Source: Acidobacteriaceae bacterium
Lineage (GTDB): Bacteria; Acidobacteriota; Terriglobia; Bryobacterales; Bryobacteraceae
Length of the DNA: 5,014 nt
Direction: 5' to 3'
Assembly (NCBI GenBank): GCA_019246575.1
Contig: JAFAQG010000710.1
Span: 1 to 5,014 of the forward strand
The translations under genes and the position numbers were made by a program. Every line of letters starts with the position of its first letter. Position 1 is the first letter of the stretch. The notes under the pieces were generated by a model. It worked only from the letters and a program-made list of their open reading frames with translations, was not told the DNA's origin and searched no databases. Positions 1-5,014 of the stretch are shown here, piece after piece.

Positions 1-2
1 GG

Positions 3-305
3 TTTCTGTGCATGCCACATTTTGATGAACATATCGAGCTGCACAGGTTGGATTGTCTGGCCAGCAACGGCTACACGGACGCTTACCAGTTCGTAAAGCA
101 GAAACTCACCGAAATGAGCGAAGAAGAACTGCGCCCCGCGCGTCTGATTACCGGTCGGGATCTCATCGAAGCCGGATTCAAACCGGGTCCGGGCTTCGGA
201 CGCGCCCTGGAGGCCGTGGAAACAGCCCAGCTTGAGGGCGATATCCACACTCGGGATCAGGCACTCGCGTTAGCGCAATCCGTGCTCGCAAGCGCCGCAG
301 CCTAG
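3..305 (+). CDS. CCA tRNA nucleotidyltransferase / poly(A) polymerase family protein, C-terminal part (5' end outside window)
   Basis: This is the 3' end of a gene; the reading frame is open to the left edge (visible codons begin Phe-Leu-Cys-Met), so the ATG at 12 is internal and not the start. About 100 residues are seen. The family adds or repairs the CCA end of tRNA in the cytoplasm using CTP and ATP; some members are poly(A) polymerases. The visible part is the C-terminal helical RNA-binding region, not the catalytic head. It carries the family's FDEHIELHRLDCLASNG stretch (about visible residues 7-23) and the LITGRDLI...GPGFGRAL block (about 47-67), followed by AQLEGDIHTRDQALALA, a typical ending for these enzymes. 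The stop is TAG at 303-305. The gene lies 83 bases upstream of lon on the same strand, so cotranscription is possible. CCA-adding and poly(A) polymerase activities cannot be told apart from this fragment, and the head domain with its catalytic aspartates is not visible. Confidence 0.88.
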   Translation, partial: FLCMPHFDEHIELHRLDCLASNGYTDAYQFVKQKLTEMSEEELRPARLITGRDLIEAGFKPGPGFGRALEAVETAQLEGDIHTRDQALALAQSVLASAAA

Positions 306-315
306 TCCCGCCGCA

Positions 316-350
316 AGGCTGAGTCTCTTGGGCGCAAGAAATCGCAGCCT
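316..350 (+). other. Weak nested hairpin between the tRNA nucleotidyltransferase gene and lon
   Basis: An outer 6-bp stem AGGCTG (316-321) with CAGCCT (345-350) encloses an inner 5-bp stem TCTTG (326-330) with CAAGA (335-339) around a GGCG loop. The internal loop is 4 and 5 bases. There is no T-run after it, so it is not a standard Rho-independent terminator. It could stabilise the 3' end of the upstream message or act as a partial attenuator ahead of lon, or be chance. No clear -35/-10 promoter was found in the 306-388 gap. Confidence 0.3.
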
Positions 351-377
351 CCCGCTGTGTTCCTGCATCGAACAGTC

Positions 378-382
378 AGGAA
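378..382 (+). promoter_or_regulatory. Ribosome binding site deciding the lon start
   Basis: AGGAA at 378-382 lies about 6-7 bases before the ATG at 389. An in-frame GTG at 383 would leave no usable spacing, so the ATG is preferred. Starting at 389 also makes the key Lon residues fall on the same numbers as in E. coli Lon. Confidence 0.75.
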
Positions 383-388
383 GTGTAC

Positions 389-2740
389 ATGGGAAATACC
401 GAATTCCAGCTTTTGCCGGTGTTGCCGCTCAAAAACACCATCCTGTTCCCGGGATTGCTGTTACCCCTGTCTGTGGGAAGGGAAAGCTCGCTTCGCGCTG
501 TAGAAGCGGCATTACAGAGCGAAGAGAAAGAGATCGTGCTCGTGGCGCAGCGCGACCCGCAGGTCGAGGCGCCACAGCAGGATGACCTCTATACGATTGG
601 AACCAAGGCGGTTATCCGCAGATCGTCCCGGCCGGCGCAAGGCTTGTTGGAGATTTTGGTTCTGGGCACCGAGCGAGCGGTCATCGTCAAGCTCGAGTCG
701 ACCGAACCGCACCTGAGTGCCAAATTCCGAGTCCTTCCACAACCCCAGGACAGCGGATCTGAGGTGGAGGCGCTGGCGGGCGCGCTCATGGAACTTGCCG
801 GAAAAGCCATCGCTCTGGCCCAGCCGCAGTCCGCGTCCGAATTGGGCCGTATGCTTGCCGGCAGCGAAGATCCTCTACGGCAGGCCTACCTCCTGGCGAG
901 CATCTTCAGCCTGGATGCGGCCCGCGAGCAGAAGCTGCTCGAGGCCGAAACACGTGTCGACGCACTGCGATTGATGCACTCCTATCTTGCTCACGAACTC
1001 CAAGTGTTGGAGCTCCGGCATAAAATCGCTTCTACTGCACGCGACGAGATGTCGAAGGAGCAGCGCGAGTATTTGCTGCGGCAGCAACTTCGCGCTATTC
1101 AGCAGGAGCTCGGTGAGAAAGACGCTGAAAAGGCGGAATTGGAGATCCTGCGCGAGCGCTTCGAAAAAGCGAACCTACCCGAGGAAGCAAAAAAAGAGTT
1201 CGAACGCGAGATGGCGCGTCTCGAACGCTTGCCGAATGGTGCGCCCGATTATCACGTTACGCGCAGCTATCTCGAGTTCGTGCTCGACTTGCCCTGGAAT
1301 AGCACCACCGAAGACAACTTGGACATCGCTCACGCACGTGAAGTGCTGGACGAGGATCACTTCGGCCTCAAAGAAGTGAAGGAACGCATTCTCGAGCAAC
1401 TCAGTGTTCTCAAGCGCAATCCGGACGCGAAATCGCCGATCTTGTGTTTCGTTGGGCCTCCAGGCGTGGGCAAGACATCGTTGGGGCAATCCATCGCCCG
1501 GGCGCTCGGACGAAAATTCGAGCGGTTCAGCCTCGGTGGCATGCACGACGAGGCGGAGCTTCGCGGCCATCGCAGAACTTACATCGGCGCAATGGCCGGG
1601 CGCTTACTGCAAGCCATGCGTCGCGCGGGCGCGCGAAATCCGGTCCTGCTTCTGGACGAAGTCGACAAGTTGGGCCGGGATTTCCGAGGCGACCCCGCGG
1701 CTGCCCTGCTCGAGATACTCGATCCGGAACAGAACAAGACATTCCGCGATAACTATCTCGATCTGGCATTCGACCTCTCGAAAGTTCTGTTCATCACTAC
1801 AGCGAACTCGCTGGATACGATTCCGCAGCCGCTCCTGGACCGAATGGAGATATTGCGGCTCTCCGGTTACAGCGAAGAGGAAAAGCAGCAGATTGCGCGA
1901 CGTTACCTGATTCCGAAGCAATTGAACGCAACCAAGCTCAGTGAAGAAGAAATCGAATTTACGGACGAGGGCCTTGGGGCCATCATTCGCGGTTACACAC
2001 GCGAAGCAGGACTGCGCCGGCTCGAGCGGGCCATTGCTCGCGTGACCCGAAAGGTCAGTTTGCAGTTTGCCGAAGGCCGCTCTCAAAAAGCAATCATCAC
2101 GCCGGAATCGCTGGGTGACCTGTTAGGGCCGGAGATGTTCTTGCCCGAGCAAATGCGGAAAACCGTACAGCCAGGAGTCGCAACCGGGCTGGCCTGGACC
2201 GAGACCGGGGGCGACGTTCTCTACATCGAGAGCGCACTACTGGCGAACGGCAAAGGCTTGACTCTGACCGGTCAACTCGGTGAGGTCATGCAGGAATCCG
2301 CCAAAATTGCTCAAAGCTATATCTGGTCGCAGGCCGCGAGATTGGGTGTAGATCCCGAAGCCATCAAAACGAACGGAGTTCACATCCATGTGCCCGCCGG
2401 CGCGATTCCCAAGGACGGCCCATCCGCGGGCGTGACAATGACAACCGCAATGGCGTCGCTCTATACAGGTTTTCCTGCTCGCAGCGATACGGCCATGACC
2501 GGCGAGCTAACCTTGACTGGGCTCGTTCTGCCGATCGGTGGCGTCAAAGAGAAGGTTCTCGCAGCGCGTCGCGCCGGGATTCATCGGGTCATTCTGCCGC
2601 ACGGCAACAAGAAAGATCTGCGCGATATCCCCGATCACGTCCGGCACGAGATGCAGTTCCACTTTGTGGATCGGGTCGAAGAAGTGTTGGGCCTCGTCAT
2701 ACCCGACCTGAGACTCAATTCGTTGGCTCTCGCGAGCTAA
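389..2740 (+). CDS. lon: ATP-dependent LonA protease
   Basis: This is a complete 783-residue Lon, close to the 784 of E. coli. Lon is a cytoplasmic hexamer that unfolds and degrades damaged and short-lived regulatory proteins using ATP. Order of parts: N-terminal LAN substrate-binding domain (about 7-200, opening with FQLLPVLPLKNTILFPG), a helical coiled segment rich in Glu/Lys/Arg (about 200-300, with SKEQREYLLRQQLRAIQQEL), the AAA+ module (about 305-580) and the serine-lysine protease domain (about 590-775). Visible motifs are Walker A GPPGVGKT at 356-363, Walker B LLLDE with D423/E424, pore loop Y398-I399-G400, sensor 1 N473, probable arginine finger R485, sensor 2 R543, catalytic S679 in KDGPSAG and K722 in GGVKEK. 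Nothing catalytic is missing. Oddities: A403 replaces the usual Pro in the YIGAMPG pore loop, and T710 replaces the Arg common in bacterial TLRG. No CIRCE or clear heat-shock promoter is visible upstream. Bacteria of this type may carry several Lon copies, so this could be a paralogue. Confidence 0.97.
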   Translation: MGNTEFQLLPVLPLKNTILFPGLLLPLSVGRESSLRAVEAALQSEEKEIVLVAQRDPQVEAPQQDDLYTIGTKAVIRRSSRPAQGLLEILVLGTERAVIVKLESTEPHLSAKFRVLPQPQDSGSEVEALAGALMELAGKAIALAQPQSASELGRMLAGSEDPLRQAYLLASIFSLDAAREQKLLEAETRVDALRLMHSYLAHELQVLELRHKIASTARDEMSKEQREYLLRQQLRAIQQELGEKDAEKAELEILRERFEKANLPEEAKKEFEREMARLERLPNGAPDYHVTRSYLEFVLDLPWNSTTEDNLDIAHAREVLDEDHFGLKEVKERILEQLSVLKRNPDAKSPILCFVGPPGVGKTSLGQSIARALGRKFERFSLGGMHDEAELRGHRRTYIGAMAGRLLQAMRRAGARNPVLLLDEVDKLGRDFRGDPAAALLEILDPEQNKTFRDNYLDLAFDLSKVLFITTANSLDTIPQPLLDRMEILRLSGYSEEEKQQIARRYLIPKQLNATKLSEEEIEFTDEGLGAIIRGYTREAGLRRLERAIARVTRKVSLQFAEGRSQKAIITPESLGDLLGPEMFLPEQMRKTVQPGVATGLAWTETGGDVLYIESALLANGKGLTLTGQLGEVMQESAKIAQSYIWSQAARLGVDPEAIKTNGVHIHVPAGAIPKDGPSAGVTMTTAMASLYTGFPARSDTAMTGELTLTGLVLPIGGVKEKVLAARRAGIHRVILPHGNKKDLRDIPDHVRHEMQFHFVDRVEEVLGLVIPDLRLNSLALAS

Positions 2741-2802
2741 CTGAACCGCTGCCGGCCGGCTTTCAACAAACAATCGAGTCCAAGCGTAACCACGTTCCAA
2801 GG

Positions 2803-2842
2803 CGCGGAGTGAACGGGAGACCGATTCCTCCGCGTTTTCTTT
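2803..2842 (+). terminator. Rho-independent terminator of lon
   Basis: CGCGGAG (2803-2809) pairs with CTCCGCG (2828-2834). The helix continues past a single bulged T (2810) with GAA/TTC, then past a bulged A (2824) with CGG/CCG, closing on a GAGA tetraloop (2817-2820, GNRA type). That gives about 13 base pairs with two bulges. The stem is followed at once by TTTTCTTT (2835-2842). The T-run is on the plus-strand side only, so it serves lon, whose stop is 62 bases upstream. It lies just beyond the 3' end of the convergent minus-strand gene and has no T-run for transcripts in that direction. Confidence 0.8.
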
Positions 2843-2847
2843 CGGCT

Positions 2848-4446
2848 TTACTGGCCCGGTGTGAAATGGAACTGAATGTCCATCTCCGACGCGACCGGCT
2901 TCCCCTCCACCTTCGCGGGTGAAAAGCGCCACAGCCGCGCAGCAGACACCGCCTGGTCCACAAAGAACTCAGGTATCTCTTCGGCCGATGCCATGGGAGA
3001 AGCCGCCGTCACCCGGCCCGTGCGATCGATCTTAACTGCCACGGAAACAAGAAGGTCTCTCTTGAGTTCCGGGCTGGTACCCGGTTTAAACGTAGGCGCA
3101 ACCTGCGACAGAACAGTCGCGGGCGTCGCGCTTTTGGCAGATGAGCGAGCCTGGCTCTTACGCGGAACTGGCGGACTAAACTCGTCTAGTGCGCCTGTGT
3201 TCGGAGTACCCAGATCATCCGGCTTATCGGACAAGGTTGCGAGCCGGTCCGCTTGCAATAAAGCCGGGTCGTTTATATCCGGTATCGAGCTTCTCAACGG
3301 GTTTGAAGGCGCGGTCGCGCCGGAAAACACTTGTACCGATTCTGCGACCGTGTGTGCATCGGCATCCGTTACCGCGAGTCGAACGTTGACATCGCCCGTC
3401 AGAGGCATGTAAAACAGACGACCTTCGCGAAGCTGATTGCGGTCCAGACCCACCTCGCGAACAAGCGCACCGTCGTTGATCACCAGCTTCCCCGACCGGG
3501 CCGACTGAATCGCTTGCGAAACGGGATCCCATGCAAGTTCAAGCGACTTCCCGTTTTGATTCACCCTCAGGCCCAGGGCAAACGAACCGGAATTCGTTGC
3601 GTTTGCGGGCGCAAGCTGTGCCTGTTCATTCGCCGCCAAGTGCAACAACATGGGCTTGACGTAGATATGTGCCGCCATATAGGTCAGCACAGAAACAATC
3701 ACGGTTCCGATCACCCATCCCGCGATACGGAAGTTATTAAACGCTCGATCCGCATACGGATCGTGAGCTAGTGACGCGGGAATCAAGTGCCGCTGCGGTA
3801 CCGGCATCAGCGCTGTTGAAGCGCTTGGCCCTGATGCGGCCGCCCGGTTGCGCCGAGCCTTCAAATCGGAAAGTCGGTCAGGCGTGTTCCCCGCCGCCGC
3901 AGGTCTGAGCTCATAAATGTTTGCGTCCTGCCATAACGCAAATACGTGTGGATCGAACACGAGCGAGTCCAGCCTGAGCGCAATGGGTACAGCCGAAAAC
4001 GGGCAGCAGGTGACCAGTAAGCTCCTGTCCCCCTCGATCAGACCGCGGCGCTCGACTGCATCCCTCTCGACAAATTCGGCATCGTTCGCTTCAACAGCAC
4101 GCGAGGCACGATAAAAACCTATGACAATCGTGTCGCTCGTCCACGCGGCGGAAGTCTCTCGCAGGGTCCGCAATTGTGCTTCGGTAAGGAATGGCGCGCC
4201 CCCGCGACTCTCGTCCCACTCCAGAGCAATCGGCTCCTGGACCGAGATTTCCCACGAGGACGCGCGGCGGCAAGTGCCTATCAGCAACCCGCCGGAACAC
4301 AGGTTCGGCTGTTTCGAGCGATCCTGCCGCAATGCGCTCTGAATCCGGAATAACGCATCCGCGTTCAGCTTCACTGTTAGAGGCTGCGATTCGAGGCTCC
4401 AGGTATCGCTCAGATAAAGATCGGCCTCAGAAGCAACGCCTGCCAT
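2848..4446 (-). CDS. Single-pass membrane protein: JAB/MPN-like N-terminal domain, TM helix, beta-rich domain and C-terminal TonB-like domain
   Basis: This is a complete 532-residue protein; no named gene is recognised. Residues about 25-180 resemble the JAB/MPN-like domain I associate with acidobacterial proteins: GGLLIG at 52-57, a beta strand running into GFYRASR at 110-116, then LLVTCCPF and FALWQDANIY. The place where active JAMM proteases carry HxHP reads R-A-S-R, so zinc binding and peptidase activity look lost. A basic linker (KARRNR near 196-201) precedes a membrane helix at about 241-259 (IAGWVIGTVIVSVLTYMAA), which predicts a cytoplasmic N-terminus and a periplasmic C-terminus. Residues about 288-375 are a beta-rich domain (LGLRVNQNGKSLELAWD...), 376-441 a low-complexity linker, and 442-530 match the TonB C-terminal domain (VAVKIDRTGRV...AARLWRFSPAKVEGKPV). 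No ExbB/ExbD is in view. Classic TonB service to outer-membrane receptors is therefore unproven; a sensor or structural role is equally possible. The start is supported by a GGGGA eight bases before the ATG and an in-frame TGA just upstream (4462-4464). Confidence 0.85.
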   Translation of the reverse strand: MAGVASEADLYLSDTWSLESQPLTVKLNADALFRIQSALRQDRSKQPNLCSGGLLIGTCRRASSWEISVQEPIALEWDESRGGAPFLTEAQLRTLRETSAAWTSDTIVIGFYRASRAVEANDAEFVERDAVERRGLIEGDRSLLVTCCPFSAVPIALRLDSLVFDPHVFALWQDANIYELRPAAAGNTPDRLSDLKARRNRAAASGPSASTALMPVPQRHLIPASLAHDPYADRAFNNFRIAGWVIGTVIVSVLTYMAAHIYVKPMLLHLAANEQAQLAPANATNSGSFALGLRVNQNGKSLELAWDPVSQAIQSARSGKLVINDGALVREVGLDRNQLREGRLFYMPLTGDVNVRLAVTDADAHTVAESVQVFSGATAPSNPLRSSIPDINDPALLQADRLATLSDKPDDLGTPNTGALDEFSPPVPRKSQARSSAKSATPATVLSQVAPTFKPGTSPELKRDLLVSVAVKIDRTGRVTAASPMASAEEIPEFFVDQAVSAARLWRFSPAKVEGKPVASEMDIQFHFTPGQ

Positions 4447-4449
4447 GGT

Positions 4450-4459
4450 TCCTGTCCCC
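4450..4459 (-). promoter_or_regulatory. Ribosome binding site of the JAB/TonB-like membrane protein gene
   Basis: Read on the minus strand, GGGGA (4459-4455) stands 8 bases before the ATG at 4446 and AGGA (4453-4450) stands 3 bases before it. The first has the better spacing. An in-frame TGA at 4464-4462 rules out any start further upstream than CTG 4461. Confidence 0.55.
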
Positions 4460-4465
4460 AGTCAA

Positions 4466-5014
4466 TTACTGCGCTCGACCGCGCACCGAACCACTGTACA
4501 CGATTTCAAACCTCCGTTGCGAATGAGGCGTGCCTAGTACTAGAACATGCGGTACGAAGTCCTCTCGGCGTACCGCTCCCAAGTTGCGATACCACTTGAG
4601 GTTGTTTGTTGCAAACCCGATGCACGCGATGTCCGGGCGTCCGTCTCCGTCGATATCCACGATGCTGCAGGCCGCGGCCGCCATTGCCCCCCTATCGAGC
4701 ACATGCCGCGTCCATTTCTCGCCGGCGAGGCTGTACAAATAGACTCCGTACGGCTTTCCCCGGAACCCCGCGATAATCTCGTCTCGGCCGTCGCTGTTCA
4801 GATCGCCAGTGACGATCGTGTGCGCGTCCGCGAGCGAGACATCGATAACCTGCCGGTTCCACTTGCCGGCGGACCCCCGGTACACAACCACTTCGTTTCC
4901 GTGCCATGGCTCAATCGCAGCCAGGAACTGCTCTTTTCCTATCCTCCCCGCCGCTACATCGCTCGTTCCGCTCTTCGGCCATGGGTCGGGATCGCCTCGG
5001 GTTATCTCCGTTCG
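4466..5014 (-). CDS. VCBS/FG-GAP repeat protein, C-terminal part (5' end outside window)
   Basis: The frame is open to the right edge, giving 182 visible C-terminal residues; the GTG at 4891 is internal. The sequence has beta-propeller repeats of the FG-GAP/VCBS type, each with a calcium-binding D-x-[ND]-x-D-G-x-x-D loop: DLNSDGRDE (about visible residues 71-79) and DIDGDGRPD (120-128). An earlier blade reads DVAAGRIGKEQFLAAIEPWHGNEVVVY (19-45) and lacks the acidic loop. Blades end in characteristic strands such as WTRHVLDRG and NNLKWYRN. Such proteins are usually exported and bind partners or sugars; some relatives are annotated as aldos-2-ulose dehydratase-like, but nothing here shows an enzyme activity. 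A signal peptide, if any, is outside the window. The last 38 residues after KWYRN are Arg-rich and fit the repeat pattern less well. The gene stops 19 bases before the downstream membrane protein gene, which suggests cotranscription. Confidence 0.8.
   Translation of the reverse strand, partial: RTEITRGDPDPWPKSGTSDVAAGRIGKEQFLAAIEPWHGNEVVVYRGSAGKWNRQVIDVSLADAHTIVTGDLNSDGRDEIIAGFRGKPYGVYLYSLAGEKWTRHVLDRGAMAAAACSIVDIDGDGRPDIACIGFATNNLKWYRNLGAVRREDFVPHVLVLGTPHSQRRFEIVYSGSVRGRAQ

Noticed and set aside
231..256. CTTGAG as part of a sigma-32 heat-shock promoter for lon
   Set aside because: No CCCCAT-like -10 element follows at a suitable distance, and it lies inside the upstream coding region.
383..388. 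GTG start for Lon two codons upstream of the ATG
   Set aside because: It overlaps the AGGAA ribosome binding site region with no spacing; the ATG at 389 is well spaced and matches known Lon numbering.
1175..1570. 131-codon open frame on the minus strand inside lon
   Set aside because: It lies wholly within the certain lon coding region, resembles no family I know and reads as the antisense shadow of a GC-rich gene.
1604..2086. 160-codon open frame on the minus strand inside the Lon AAA+ region
   Set aside because: It is antisense to the strongly conserved Walker B to sensor 2 region of Lon and shows no domain of its own.
2751..2760. Perfect 10-base palindrome GCCGGCCGGC just after lon
   Set aside because: As a hairpin it gives only a 3-bp stem; it is a GC-rich palindrome expected by chance, and the real terminator is downstream.
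2876..3412. 178-codon open frame on the plus strand opposite the TonB-like domain
   Set aside because: The minus strand here encodes a clear TonB-like domain and linker; the plus-strand translation is low-complexity Ser/Ala/Thr with no recognisable motif.

Overview
The window looks like a piece of a moderately GC-rich bacterial chromosome. The best guess at the organism is an Acidobacteriota member, possibly near Solibacter/Bryobacter. This rests on the style of three proteins: a Lon with the GGMHDEAELRGHRRTYIGA signature, a membrane protein with a JAB/MPN-like front end and a TonB-type tail, and a VCBS/FG-GAP repeat protein. It is an inference from memory of these families, not a computed assignment.

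Layout. (1) Positions 3-305, plus strand, hold the C-terminal 100 residues of a CCA-adding tRNA nucleotidyltransferase/poly(A) polymerase family enzyme; its start lies off the left edge. (2) An 83-base gap holds a weak nested hairpin and a good ribosome binding site. (3) Positions 389-2740, plus strand, encode a complete 783-residue LonA protease with every catalytic and ATPase residue in place. (4) A strong Rho-independent terminator for lon sits at 2803-2842, between convergent genes. (5) Positions 2848-4446, minus strand, encode a complete 532-residue single-pass membrane protein made of a cytoplasmic JAB/MPN-like domain, a membrane helix, a beta-rich middle domain, a linker and a C-terminal TonB-like domain. 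(6) Positions 4466-5014, minus strand, hold the C-terminal 182 residues of a VCBS/FG-GAP beta-propeller protein, ending 19 bases upstream of the membrane protein gene.

The two plus-strand genes are housekeeping functions in tRNA 3'-end maturation and protein quality control. They could share a transcript, although no promoter was recognised. The two minus-strand genes probably form a second unit and may both act at the cell envelope. No gap between genes exceeds about 110 bases. I see no RNA gene, mobile element, CRISPR array or origin. The membrane protein is the part most worth a second look: it joins an apparently inactivated metalloprotease fold to a TonB-type domain across the inner membrane.
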